Source: Stenotrophomonas maltophilia
GTDB lineage: Bacteria; Pseudomonadota; Gammaproteobacteria; Xanthomonadales; Xanthomonadaceae
Direction of reading: 5' to 3'
DNA length: 64,000 bases
Assembly (NCBI RefSeq): GCF_023518235.1
Contig: NZ_CP090423.1
Span: forward strand, 3,799,001 to 3,863,000
This document shows, piece after piece, positions 54,229 to 62,672 of the stretch; within the stretch, counting starts at the first letter, position 1, and every line of letters begins with the position of its first letter. The notes under the pieces are model-generated. The model had not been told where the DNA came from. It searched no databases and saw only the letters and a program-made list of their open reading frames with translations. Position numbers and translations under genes: made by a program.

Positions 54229-54301
54229 GTAGTGCCGGCCGCCGGCCGGCAACTGCAATCCTCTGAACATCATGTGGCTGCCGGCCAGCGGCCGGCCCTA
54301 C
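54229..54301. repeat. SMAG REP inverted pair
   Basis: GTAGTGCCGGCC palindrome with inverted copy ending CCCTAC, between the convergent SDR and DUF4124-like genes. Confidence 0.85.
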
Positions 54302-54311
54302 CGGGTGGCGG

Positions 54312-55046
54312 TCATCCCGGCACCGGGCAATGGCTGGCCTCCAGCACACCCTGCAACCGCTCGCGCTCGCCCTGGGCATGTTCGCGGTTCTCCGGCGCGG
54401 CAAAGCGCTCGCGGCCGCGTGCGTCGCGGAAGCGCTGCTGCCAGCTGCCACAGCGCTGTGCCTCGGGCAGCTCCTCGCAGGTGTCGCGCACCACTTCGCA
54501 GCTGGCCGCATTGACCGGCGTTGCACCGCCCAGGCCCTGCACGGTCATCAGTTCGCAGCGTGCCGGCGAGGCCTCGTATTCGTGCAGGTAGCCGCCGCCC
54601 TGGCTGTCGGTGCACTGGAAGATCGGGGGCAGCGGCGGCCTCGGCGGCCCGTCGCTGGCGGCACGCGCCTCGGCATCGTGGTGCAGCGCTGCGCTGTCCA
54701 GGATCTGATCGCCGCCTTCGGCTTCCACCATGCCCGCTTCCATGATCGTGCGCCCTTCGTCCGCGCGCCGTGGCGCCGTCGGGGGCGCAGCCGGTGCAGC
54801 CGCTCCGCTGGCCCCGGAAACGGCGGCCGCGGCGGGATCCTGTACCGGTGAGGGTTCGGTCACGGCCGGTTCGGCATTGGCCGGCGCCGGTACGCGAAGG
54901 ACCTGCTGCTGGCTGCCGGCCGGGCAGGGCGTACGTTGCAGGGTCGGAACGTCGCTGCTGCCGGAGGTGCAGCGGTAGATCACGCCTTCTTCGGCCATTG
55001 CAGCGCCGGGCAACACGGCCAGGGCCAGCCAGATCAGTCTGTTCAT
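54312..55046 (-). CDS. DUF4124-like secreted protein, copy A
   Basis: A 244-residue secreted protein: signal peptide (LIWLALAVLPGAAMA), an N-terminal DUF4124-like segment (GVIYRCTSGSSDVPTLQRTPCPAGSQQQV, with the conserved Tyr-Arg-Cys and a second Cys), a long Ala/Pro linker, and a Cys-rich C-terminal half with CTDSQGGGYLHEY, CELMTVQG and RDTCEELPEAQRCG. DUF4124 domains bind an unknown ligand in the periplasm. The gene upstream is a shorter paralogue with the same C-terminal themes, 22 bases away, so this is a tandem pair. Confidence 0.8.
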   Translation of the reverse strand: MNRLIWLALAVLPGAAMAEEGVIYRCTSGSSDVPTLQRTPCPAGSQQQVLRVPAPANAEPAVTEPSPVQDPAAAAVSGASGAAAPAAPPTAPRRADEGRTIMEAGMVEAEGGDQILDSAALHHDAEARAASDGPPRPPLPPIFQCTDSQGGGYLHEYEASPARCELMTVQGLGGATPVNAASCEVVRDTCEELPEAQRCGSWQQRFRDARGRERFAAPENREHAQGERERLQGVLEASHCPVPG

Positions 55047-55068
55047 GCGCACAGCGTACAGGCTGCGC

Positions 55069-55761
55069 TCAGCGCTCGCAGTCCTGCGACAGGCGTGCGT
55101 CGATGCCGCGCTGTTCGGTGCTGATGGTGGTGCGTTCGCTCTGCAGCGCACTGTTGTAGCGGCGGTCCAGTTCCCAGCGGCGGTCACGCAGGCGTGCGCA
55201 CACTTCCTGCTGCGGCAGGGCGTGGCAGGTGTCGCGCACCAGCACGCTGCCGGCCGGTATCTCCACGCCGACACCGACCGTGGGCGGACGATACCCGGCG
55301 CCTCCGCCGATGGGCCGACCCACCGGCCCACCGATGGACGGGCGCGGACCGGGATGGCCGCCGCCGGGGTACCCGTGCGGCAACCAGATGCTGGTCCACA
55401 ACGGGACCCAGCGCGGATTGCCCTCGTTGCTGTCGCTGGTGTAGCGCCGGCCGTCGTCGCTCACGCATTCGTACATCGGCTGCGGCGGCTGGATGTAGAC
55501 GTGGCGCACTTCGCGCCCGCCGATGGCCGGCGTGGCGCTGGGCGGTGGTGGCGGGGTGTCGCTGCTGACCACTCTCGGCGGCGGATCGCGCGGGCGCTGC
55601 AGGTCGCGGACTTCCTGCCGCCCATTGCTGCAGGGTTTGTCCTGCAGGGCCACGGCACCGTTGCTGGCCACGCAGCGGTACACGCGCACGTCGTCGGCGG
55701 CCGGCGCTGCGCCCCACGGCAGCAGCAGGCACAGACCCAGGGCGGTGCGTGTCAGGTTCAT
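55069..55761 (-). CDS. DUF4124-like secreted protein, copy B
   Basis: A 230-residue protein with a signal peptide (LGLCLLLPWGAAPA), an N-terminal DUF4124 segment (VRVYRCVASNGAVALQDKPC), Pro-rich linker, then YECVSDDGRRYTSDSNEGNPRWVPL, a Gly/Pro-rich stretch around residues 130-165, and a C-terminal CHALPQQEVCARLRDRRWELDRRY. It shares with copy A the VRVYRC-DKPC opening and the final Cys-rich helical region, so the pair arose by duplication and diverged. Function unknown. Confidence 0.8.
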   Translation of the reverse strand: MNLTRTALGLCLLLPWGAAPAADDVRVYRCVASNGAVALQDKPCSNGRQEVRDLQRPRDPPPRVVSSDTPPPPPSATPAIGGREVRHVYIQPPQPMYECVSDDGRRYTSDSNEGNPRWVPLWTSIWLPHGYPGGGHPGPRPSIGGPVGRPIGGGAGYRPPTVGVGVEIPAGSVLVRDTCHALPQQEVCARLRDRRWELDRRYNSALQSERTTISTEQRGIDARLSQDCER

Positions 55762-55804
55762 GGCAGCAGGGTGCGGGATTGTCCGGAACCGTGCAATCGT
55801 CGGC

Positions 55805-56365
55805 TCACGAGCGCAGCACGTTGCCGCTGAGCGCATCGCGGATCGGCGTCGGCTGGGCCAGGCCGCCGGTCTGGCCATCAAGCACGCCATCAAGCAGGCG
55901 CAGCAGGCGTGGATCCAGCTCTTCGCGGCGGCGCGCCGGCGGTTCACCGGCCAGGTTGGCGCTGGTCGACACAAGCGGGCCGCCCCAGGCATTGCACAGG
56001 GCGGCCACCAGCGGATGCGCGCTGATGCGCACGGCGATGCCGCTGTGCTCGCCGGTGACCCAGGGCTGCGCCCGAGGACCGGCCGGCAGGATCCAGGTGT
56101 TGGCACCGGGCCAGCTGGCCAGCACGGCACGTTGGCGGGCGTCGGGCAGCGCCTGCAGGCGCACCCAGCCTTCCAGCTGCGGCAGGTCGGCGGCGACCAG
56201 GATCATGCCTTTCTCGATGGGGCGTTGTTTCAGCCGCAGCACCATGTGCACCGCCGCTTCGTGCGAGGGATCGCAGCCCAGGCCCCAGACCGCTTCGGTC
56301 GGGTAGGCGATCACGCCGCCGGCGCGGAGCGTGGCGACAGCGGAGTCCAGGGTGAGTTCTTTCAT
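55805..56365 (-). CDS. Sua5/YciO/YrdC family protein (TsaC-like threonylcarbamoyl-AMP synthase)
   Basis: A 186-residue protein of the family that makes threonylcarbamoyl-AMP for the t6A37 modification of tRNA. The family features GGVIAYPTEAVWGLGCDPS, KQRPIEKGMILVAADLPQL and PLVSTSANLAGEPP are all present. A gene of this size next to topA and smf/dprA is usual and corresponds to E. coli rimN/tsaC. Because a longer Sua5 could exist elsewhere, the gene symbol is left open. Confidence 0.9.
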   Translation of the reverse strand: MKELTLDSAVATLRAGGVIAYPTEAVWGLGCDPSHEAAVHMVLRLKQRPIEKGMILVAADLPQLEGWVRLQALPDARQRAVLASWPGANTWILPAGPRAQPWVTGEHSGIAVRISAHPLVAALCNAWGGPLVSTSANLAGEPPARRREELDPRLLRLLDGVLDGQTGGLAQPTPIRDALSGNVLRS

Positions 56366-56461
56366 GACGGCAACCAGGCCCGACGTGGGCCTTCATTATC
56401 CCCCTGCGGCGTGCAGATGGGGTGGTGGGTGCGGACCGTTGGTCCGCACGCCTTGACCTTC

Positions 56462-56483
56462 ATCCACGCATAGCGTGGATCTA
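56462..56483 (-). repeat. degenerate SMAG REP element
   Basis: ATCCACGC/GCGTGGAT palindrome ending CTA at the stop codon of topA, with one mismatch in the arms. Confidence 0.6.
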
Positions 56484-58952
56484 TTTTGCGGCTTTTTTCA
56501 CCGCTTTCTTGGCCGCCTTCTTCACGGCCTTCTTCACCGCCTTCTTGGCCGGCGCCTTCTTGGCTGCCGCCTTCTTCGGTGCCGCTTCCTTCTTCACCGC
56601 CGCCTTCTTGGCCGGGGCCTTCTTCGCCGCGGCCTTCTTGGCGCCGAAGCCCTTGCGCACCGGCTTGCCGGTTTCTTCCATCAGCTGCTGCACCTCAGCC
56701 AGGGTCAGCGATGCCGGCTCGCGATCCTTGGGGATCTTGCCGTTCATTTTCCCGTCGCTGATGTACGGGCCGAAGCGGCCGTTCAGCACCTGGATGTCGC
56801 TGCCTTCGAATTCCTTGATGATCCGGTTACGCGCGATCTCTTCCTTCTCTTCCACCAGGAACACGGCGCGGGCCAGGTCGATGGTGTACGGGTCGTCTTC
56901 CTTCTTCAGCGAGGCATAGGTGCTGCCACGCTTGGCGAACGGCCCGAAGCGGCCGATGCCGACACTGACCGGTTCGCCCTTGTCCTCACCCAGCGCGCGC
57001 GGCATCAGGAACAGTTCCAGCGCGTCTTCCAGGGAAATGGTGTGCATCGACTGGCCGGGGCGCAGCGAGGCGAACTTGGGCTTTTCCTCGGCGTCCTCGG
57101 CGGTGCTGCCGATGGCCGCGTACGGTCCGAAACGGCCCAGGCGCACGCTCACCGGCTTGCCGGTCTTGGGATCGGTGCCGAGCTCGCGCGCGCCACTGGC
57201 CTCGGCGCGGTCGACCGATTCCTTCTTGTCTTCCACCAGCTCCTTGAACGGCTCCCAGAAGCGGGCCATCAGCGGAATCCACTCTTCTTCGCCACGCGAG
57301 ACGGCGTCGAGCTCGTCTTCAAGCTTGGCGGTGAAGTCGTAGTCCACGTACTGGGTGAAGTGGCTGGACAGGAACTTGGACACCGCACGGCCGACGTCGG
57401 ACGGGCGGAAGCTGCGGCCTTCCATTTCCACGTACTTGCGGAACAGCAGGGTCTGGATGATCGAGGCGTAGGTCGAGGGACGGCCGATGCCATACTCTTC
57501 CAGCGCCTTCACCAGTGCCGCTTCGGTGTAGCGCGGCGGCGGCTGGGTGAAATGCTGTTCGGCCAGGATGCGTTCCAGCGGGATGCGGTCGCCGGGCTTC
57601 ATCGCCGGCAGCTTGCGGCCTTCGTCCTCGTCTTCGGCGCTCTTGCTGTCCTTGCCTTCCTCGTACACGGCCAGGAAGCCGGGCACCACCACGGTGGTGC
57701 CGCTGGCGCGGAACACGTGCTCGCTGCCGGCGGACAGATCGACGCTGACGGTGTTGAGCGTGGCCGGAATCATCTGGCAGGCCACCGCGCGCTTCCAGAT
57801 CAGTTCGTACAGGCGGCGCTCGTCGTCGGTCAGGAAGCGGGCAACCTGGGCCGGGGTGCGCAGGGCGGAGGTCGGGCGCACCGCTTCGTGCGCTTCCTGG
57901 GCGTTCTTCGACTTGGTCTGGTAGGTGTTGGGCTGGTCCGGCAGCGAGGCGATGCCGTAGTCGCGGGCGATCACGTCGCGGATCTCGGCCAGCGCATCCT
58001 GCGACAGGTTCACCGAGTCGGTACGCATGTACGAGATCAGGCCGACCGTGCCTTCGTCACCGATCGCCACGCCTTCGTACAACTTCTGCGCCACCTGCAT
58101 GGTCTTGCGGGTGGTGAAGCCGAGCTTGCGCGAGGCTTCCTGCTGCAGGGTGGAGGTGGTGAACGGCGGCGCCGGGCGGCGCTTGCGCTCCTTGCTGGCC
58201 ACATCGGTGACATGCAGCGAGCCCTGCGCGGCCTGCTGGATGCGCAGGCGGGCAGCCTCGGCGGTGTCGCCGTCGGTGATGGTGAACTGCTCGAACTTCT
58301 GCCCGTCCAGCTTGATCAGCTTGGCATTGAAGTGCTGCGACGGGTGCGCGCACTCGGCGCCGATGGACCAGTATTCGCGGGCGATGAAGGCTTCGATCTC
58401 CTCCTCGCGCTCGACGATCATGCGCAGTGCCGGGCTCTGCACGCGGCCCGCGGACAGGCCACGCTGCACCTTGCGCCACAGCACCGGCGACAGGTTGAAA
58501 CCGACCAGGTAGTCCAGCGCGCGGCGCGCCTGCTGGGCATCGACCAGGTCGCTGGCGATGGCGCGCGGCTGGCTGATCGCTTCCTTGATGGCGCGCGGGG
58601 TGATCTCGGTGAACACCACCCGCTGCATCGGCTTGTCCTTGACCAGCCCGCGCTCCTTCAGGATCTCGGCGATGTGCCAGCTGATCGCCTCACCCTCGCG
58701 GTCCGGGTCGGTCGCCAGCAGGATGTCATCGGCGCCCTTGGCGGCCTTGGCGATCGCATCGACGTGCTTCTCGTTCTTGTCGATGACGTCGTAGTGCATG
58801 GCGAACCCGTTGTCCGGGTCGACCGCGCCTTCCTTCGGAATCAGGTCACGCACGTGCCCATACGAGGCCAGGACGGTGTAATCCTTGCCGAGGTATTTGT
58901 TGATCGTCTTGGCCTTGGCCGGCGATTCGACGATGAGCAGGTGCTTGGGCAT
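56481..58952 (-). CDS. topA: DNA topoisomerase I
   Basis: The 823-residue enzyme relaxes negative supercoils by single-strand passage. Seen: N-terminal TOPRIM domain (LLIVESPAKAKTI), the active-site tyrosine region YMRTDSVNL, and the C-terminal repeats seen in Xanthomonadaceae. The last about 60 residues are a Lys/Ala-rich tail (repeats of AAKKAPAKK-like) that can bind DNA non-specifically; E. coli TopA has zinc fingers there instead, and no Cys clusters are seen here. I chose ATG 58952, because the frame to 59006 continues into non-coding DNA. Confidence 0.96.
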   Translation of the reverse strand: MPKHLLIVESPAKAKTINKYLGKDYTVLASYGHVRDLIPKEGAVDPDNGFAMHYDVIDKNEKHVDAIAKAAKGADDILLATDPDREGEAISWHIAEILKERGLVKDKPMQRVVFTEITPRAIKEAISQPRAIASDLVDAQQARRALDYLVGFNLSPVLWRKVQRGLSAGRVQSPALRMIVEREEEIEAFIAREYWSIGAECAHPSQHFNAKLIKLDGQKFEQFTITDGDTAEAARLRIQQAAQGSLHVTDVASKERKRRPAPPFTTSTLQQEASRKLGFTTRKTMQVAQKLYEGVAIGDEGTVGLISYMRTDSVNLSQDALAEIRDVIARDYGIASLPDQPNTYQTKSKNAQEAHEAVRPTSALRTPAQVARFLTDDERRLYELIWKRAVACQMIPATLNTVSVDLSAGSEHVFRASGTTVVVPGFLAVYEEGKDSKSAEDEDEGRKLPAMKPGDRIPLERILAEQHFTQPPPRYTEAALVKALEEYGIGRPSTYASIIQTLLFRKYVEMEGRSFRPSDVGRAVSKFLSSHFTQYVDYDFTAKLEDELDAVSRGEEEWIPLMARFWEPFKELVEDKKESVDRAEASGARELGTDPKTGKPVSVRLGRFGPYAAIGSTAEDAEEKPKFASLRPGQSMHTISLEDALELFLMPRALGEDKGEPVSVGIGRFGPFAKRGSTYASLKKEDDPYTIDLARAVFLVEEKEEIARNRIIKEFEGSDIQVLNGRFGPYISDGKMNGKIPKDREPASLTLAEVQQLMEETGKPVRKGFGAKKAAAKKAPAKKAAVKKEAAPKKAAAKKAPAKKAVKKAVKKAAKKAVKKAAK

Positions 58953-59145
58953 GGCAGCAGGGTCTGTGGGGCGAACCGTGGGGAAGGGGCCGCTAGGGTG
59001 GAGCAAACGGCCGCATTAGTGAAGCGGCCACGGGCAAATCCATAAACTGAACGCCCGGTACTGTGCCGGGCGTTCAGGTTTCACCTTGTTAGAGGAATCA
59101 CGCCCGGGCGGCCCCTGTCAAGCAGCCAGGCGTGAGGATGGCCGT

Positions 59146-60078
59146 TCAGGAGGCCATCTTGGCGATGAAGCCGACCGCGAACACCAGCAGGGCCAGGCCG
59201 GCCAGCGTCAGCAGGCCGGTCACCACCAGGATCGCGATGGTGACCGCGCCCAGTTCGCGCCGTTGCAGGTGCGGCTGGTCGGTGAAGGCCCAGCGATCCA
59301 CCACCAGGGTGTCGCAGATCATGTCGTGCAGGCCCTGCTTGCGCTCGGTGAAGGCGGCCATCAGGAAGCCGATGCCCAGGGTCACGCTGCTCAGCATCGC
59401 CGCCCAGTAGCGACCAAAGGCGCGGCCCTTGGTCAGGCGCTCGCCGTTGCTGCGCACCACCTTGATGCCGACCGCCATCTTGCCCAGCGTGGCGCCGCCC
59501 TGCGAGGCATGGAACCAGGTGTAATACGCCATGCCGATGCCGAGGTTGATCAGCGCGCTGGCCAGCTGCGCGACGATTTCGATGGCGGTATCACCACCGC
59601 CGAACGCACCCATGCTGGCGCCCAGCACGACACCGATGATGGCGCCGATGATGCCGCCGGGAATGGCCAGCACGAAGTAGTCGATCATGTAGGCGGCCAC
59701 ACGCTTCCAGAAGCCCGCGTAGACCACTTCGCCACCGGCGATCGGTTGGCCATGGCTGCTGTCGCCGGCGGCCGCAGGGGCGCTGTAGGGCGAGCTGCTG
59801 AGGGCGCCGGTGCCGGGCAGGGGCGCGCTGCCGTTGTCGATCGCGGCGTAGTCGCCGCGCAGGTCGAAGCCGCCACTGGCGGCGGTCGTGCTGGCATCGG
59901 CCAGCGTCTGCAGGCCGAGCTCGTCGACCACCTGGCGCAGCGCGGCCCATTGCGCCATGCCCTCTCGCCAGACCAGGGTGTCCAGATTCAATTGGCCGCG
60001 CTGGAAGCGCTGGCGGATCTCCTGGACCGGCAGCGGGCCCTGGCGTTGCTGTCCTTCGGCGTAGTACCACTCGGTCAT
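59146..60078 (-). CDS. GYF_2 plus RDD family membrane protein
   Basis: A 310-residue protein. The N-terminal GYF_2 domain (EWYYAEGQQRQGPLPVQE, then LDTLVWREGMAQW, residues about 3-50) is a putative peptide-binding fold. A flexible linker leads to the RDD domain with three or four membrane helices (AGFWKRVAAYMIDYFVL, the RDD motif in RVAAYMIDYF; LGKMAVGIKVV), and the C-terminus is one more helix. RDD proteins are of unknown function, possibly transport-related. It is 49 bases downstream of a second GYF_2 gene whose N-terminal domain is very similar. Confidence 0.9.
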   Translation of the reverse strand: MTEWYYAEGQQRQGPLPVQEIRQRFQRGQLNLDTLVWREGMAQWAALRQVVDELGLQTLADASTTAASGGFDLRGDYAAIDNGSAPLPGTGALSSSPYSAPAAAGDSSHGQPIAGGEVVYAGFWKRVAAYMIDYFVLAIPGGIIGAIIGVVLGASMGAFGGGDTAIEIVAQLASALINLGIGMAYYTWFHASQGGATLGKMAVGIKVVRSNGERLTKGRAFGRYWAAMLSSVTLGIGFLMAAFTERKQGLHDMICDTLVVDRWAFTDQPHLQRRELGAVTIAILVVTGLLTLAGLALLVFAVGFIAKMAS

Positions 60079-60127
60079 TGCATGTTCCCTGTAGGATCGT
60101 CCTTGGAAGCGCGGTCGTGCATGCGGC

Positions 60128-60880
60128 TCAGCCGCGGCACGACGGCGGCAGGTACTTGTTGTCGCTCTCGCCGCTGCATTCCCAGCGGCCGCTGTCGCGG
60201 TCGTATTCCAGCCACAGCAGGTCGCCGTCGATCTGCTTGCCCGGCGCGGCCAGTGTGGCTTCGATGCCGCAATGGCCGTTGTTGAAGCGGCCGATGTGCA
60301 CGGCCGACAGGCCCACCTGGGTGAAGTCGCCCGGGGCCGGGAAACCGGCGTCGTTGGCGCCGGGGCAACGGCCTTCCTCATCGGCGAAATGCTGCACCTG
60401 GTCCTGCAACGGGTGCAGGGCATCGGCCGCGGCGGCGACCTTGGCACGCACGGTGTACTCGTTGTAGGCCGGCAACGCGATCGCCGCCAGAATGGCCATG
60501 ATCGGCACCAGCACCAGCAGCAACCCACCACCGATGATCGCGGTGAGGGCGCAGCCGGAGAGCTTCTTCTTCGGTGGCGGCAACACGCCGGCGGCGGCGG
60601 CCGTGGCGGTATAGGGGGTGGAGGGCGGCAGCACCGGTGGCTGCGGCGGCGCGGGTTCCGGCGTGGGGTCAGGCGTCAGCGGCGGTGTTGCCGCGTCCAG
60701 TGCCGGCACGATCAGGCCCAGCTCGTCCACGACGCTGCGCAACGGCTGCCATTGCGGCAGGCCGTCGCGCCACACCAGGGTGTCCAGGGTGATCTGGTTG
60801 TTGCGGAACAACTCCACCACCTGTTCCGCCGGCAGCGGACCCTGCTGCCGGTTGCCTTCTGCATGGAACCACTCGCTCAC
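60128..60880 (-). CDS. GYF_2 domain fused to a type IV pilin-like stem
   Basis: A 250-residue protein. Residues 3-56 are a GYF_2 domain, nearly identical in pattern to that in the next gene (TLDTLVWRDGLPQWQPLRSVVDELG). A Pro/Thr-rich linker follows. Then a hydrophobic helix (110-137) runs straight into LAAIALPAYNEYTVRAKV (131-148), the sequence hallmark of type IV pilin alpha-1 helices. The C-terminal head has a Cys pair (Cys235 and Cys248) that can form the D-loop disulphide. No prepilin peptidase site (Gly-Phe before the helix) is present; the GYF domain replaces the prepilin leader. Function unknown. Confidence 0.85.
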   Translation of the reverse strand: MSEWFHAEGNRQQGPLPAEQVVELFRNNQITLDTLVWRDGLPQWQPLRSVVDELGLIVPALDAATPPLTPDPTPEPAPPQPPVLPPSTPYTATAAAAGVLPPPKKKLSGCALTAIIGGGLLLVLVPIMAILAAIALPAYNEYTVRAKVAAAADALHPLQDQVQHFADEEGRCPGANDAGFPAPGDFTQVGLSAVHIGRFNNGHCGIEATLAAPGKQIDGDLLWLEYDRDSGRWECSGESDNKYLPPSCRG

Positions 60881-60919
60881 GGGGACGCTCCTGAATGCGC
60901 TATGCCCCCAAGTGTACGG

Positions 60920-61393
60920 TCAGTGCAGGGGTTCTGGCTCGTCCATGAACATCTGCGTTTCCATCCAGGCGTAGGCTGCCTCGGAGCCGGGCTGGTTGAA
61001 CAGCACCATCAGCACGACCCATTTCAGGTCGTCCAGGTCCAGTTCGTCCTGGTCCAGGGCCATCGCCCGGTCCAGCACCAGCTCGCGCTGGTCGGCGTCG
61101 AGGATGCCGTGCTGTTCCAGATACAGCAGGAAACCGCGGCATTCCACGTCCAGCTTGTCCAGCTCGGGGCCGTGGTAGACGCGCACAGGACCGTCGACCC
61201 GTGCCTGGGCCATGCTCGGTCGCTGCGCGGCCAGGGCGTCGAGCCAGTCGAACGCCTTGTTGATCTCGGTTGGGCTGAAACCGGCCTGGATCAGGCCGTT
61301 CTGGAGCGAATCGCGGTCACGGATCAGGTCCGCATCTTCGCTGAAATAGTGTTCAAACAGGTACAGCAGTACGTCCAGGATGCTCTCTTTCAT
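60920..61393 (-). CDS. smg: DUF494 family protein Smg
   Basis: A 157-residue all-alpha protein of the Smg/DUF494 family, functionally uncharacterised, encoded next to dprA (smf) in most gammaproteobacteria. Visible conserved phrases: [15 protein letters not shown] at the start, [17 protein letters not shown] in the middle and [16 protein letters not shown] near the end. dprA lies 43 bases upstream on the same strand, so the two are likely cotranscribed. Confidence 0.94.
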   Translation of the reverse strand: MKESILDVLLYLFEHYFSEDADLIRDRDSLQNGLIQAGFSPTEINKAFDWLDALAAQRPSMAQARVDGPVRVYHGPELDKLDVECRGFLLYLEQHGILDADQRELVLDRAMALDQDELDLDDLKWVVLMVLFNQPGSEAAYAWMETQMFMDEPEPLH

Positions 61394-61436
61394 TGCCCCT
61401 CGGCCTGCGTCGCGCGACGCTGTGGAGGTGAAGAAA

Positions 61437-62564
61437 CTAGGGAGTTCGACAGTAGCGGCCGTGTACGCACACCACGATTCCCGCCAGTTCCATGGCCAGC
61501 AGCATGGAGGACACCTGTGGCGCCGTCAATCCACAGCGCGTGATCAGTGAATCCATACCGCTTGGGTTGTGGTCCAGGGCCCGCCACAAGCACTGGTAGT
61601 CAGGGTCGTTCGCCCAGCGCGCCGGCAGGAGCGCCGGCAGTGCCTGTTCAGTGGGGGTGGCCAGCCGCGATTGCAAGCCCGGCAGCTGCTGGCGCAGGGC
61701 GGGGGCCAGCAGCTCCAGTACGTCCTCGGGACGCTCGACCAGCGCCGCGCCCTCGCGGATCAGGCGGTGGCAGCCCGCCGCCCGCGGGTTGAGCACCGAG
61801 CCGGGCAGTGCGCAGACCTCGCGGCCGGCCTCGGCGGCCAGCCGTGCGGTGATCAGCGCGCCCGAGCGCTGTGCAGCTTCGACCACCACCGTGGCCAGTG
61901 CCAGCCCGGCCACCAGCCGGTTGCGCGCCGGGAAATGGCCGGGGCGCGCGGGCGTGCCGGGCAGGTACTCGCTGAGCACCACGCCGTCGGCGGCGATCCG
62001 CGCCTGCAGCCGTGCATGGCTGTCCGGATAGGCCCGGTCCGGGCCGGTGCCAATCACCGCCACGGTGCAGCCACCGGCGTCCAGTGTGGCCTGGTGGGCC
62101 GCGGCGTCGATGCCGGCCGCCAATCCACTGGTCACGGCCAGGCCGGCCTCGACGAAGCACCCGGCAAAGCGGGCCGCCAGCGCGCGGCCGCCCGGTGTTG
62201 GCGAGCGGCTGCCGACCAGGGCCACCGATGGGCGCCAGGCCAGGCTGGGGTCGCCGGCCGTGAACAGGGCCAGCGGTGGGTTGGGCACCTCCAGCAGCGA
62301 CGGTGGGAAGGCGGGGTCGGTGCAGGCCAGCAGGTGATGGTGGTCGTCCTGCAGCCAGCGCAGCGTGCTTGCCCACGCCTTCGGCTCGGGGCGCTCCAGT
62401 GCCGCGCACTGCTCCGGCGTGCAGCCGTGTTCACGCCATCCGGCGACGCCGCGTGCGATGGCCGCCGTGGCGTCCTCGGCCCCTTGCAGCAGTGCCCGCC
62501 GTGGCGCCAATGCGCCGCCCGCCATCACCAGGCGCAGCAGCGCCTCATCCATCTGTCTGGTCAT
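61437..62564 (-). CDS. dprA: DNA-processing protein DprA
   Basis: DprA loads RecA on incoming single-stranded DNA in natural transformation, and its presence is general in bacteria. The 375-residue protein has the SAM-like N-terminal part, then the Rossmann-like core with [20 protein letters not shown] and the conserved [14 protein letters not shown], plus [11 protein letters not shown] and [20 protein letters not shown], ending with a DML1-like winged helix ([21 protein letters not shown]). ATG 62564 is chosen; ATG 62588 adds eight residues. The def gene lies a short distance away, the same grouping as in E. coli. Confidence 0.94.
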   Translation of the reverse strand: MTRQMDEALLRLVMAGGALAPRRALLQGAEDATAAIARGVAGWREHGCTPEQCAALERPEPKAWASTLRWLQDDHHHLLACTDPAFPPSLLEVPNPPLALFTAGDPSLAWRPSVALVGSRSPTPGGRALAARFAGCFVEAGLAVTSGLAAGIDAAAHQATLDAGGCTVAVIGTGPDRAYPDSHARLQARIAADGVVLSEYLPGTPARPGHFPARNRLVAGLALATVVVEAAQRSGALITARLAAEAGREVCALPGSVLNPRAAGCHRLIREGAALVERPEDVLELLAPALRQQLPGLQSRLATPTEQALPALLPARWANDPDYQCLWRALDHNPSGMDSLITRCGLTAPQVSSMLLAMELAGIVVCVHGRYCRTP

Positions 62565-62590
62565 TGCCCCACTATCGGCCGGATGCAACG

Positions 62591-62610
62591 AAGGCGCCCT
62601 AGGGCGCCTT
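62591..62610. terminator. perfect 20-bp palindrome, possible terminator
   Basis: AAGGCGCCCT and AGGGCGCCTT are exact reverse complements with no loop, in the 105-base gap between the start of dprA and the end of the LysM gene. The palindrome is self-dyadic, so as RNA it needs a few bases to open as a loop; it may act as a terminator for the LysM gene, or as a protein site. Confidence 0.5.
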
Positions 62611-62646
62611 CGCGTGTGACCGTCAGGGTTTGCCGGAGACCGCCCC

Positions 62647-62672
62647 TGCAGAGCCGAGCTTGCTCGACGCTA
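62647..62672 (-). repeat. degenerate SMAG REP element
   Basis: GAGCCGAGC...GCTCGACGCTAC with two arms that no longer match fully, ending in CTAC at the stop of the LysM gene. Confidence 0.55.

Noticed and set aside
56475..59045. An 856-codon plus-strand frame over topA
   Set aside because: Antisense shadow of topA; no motif, His/Leu/Gly-rich.
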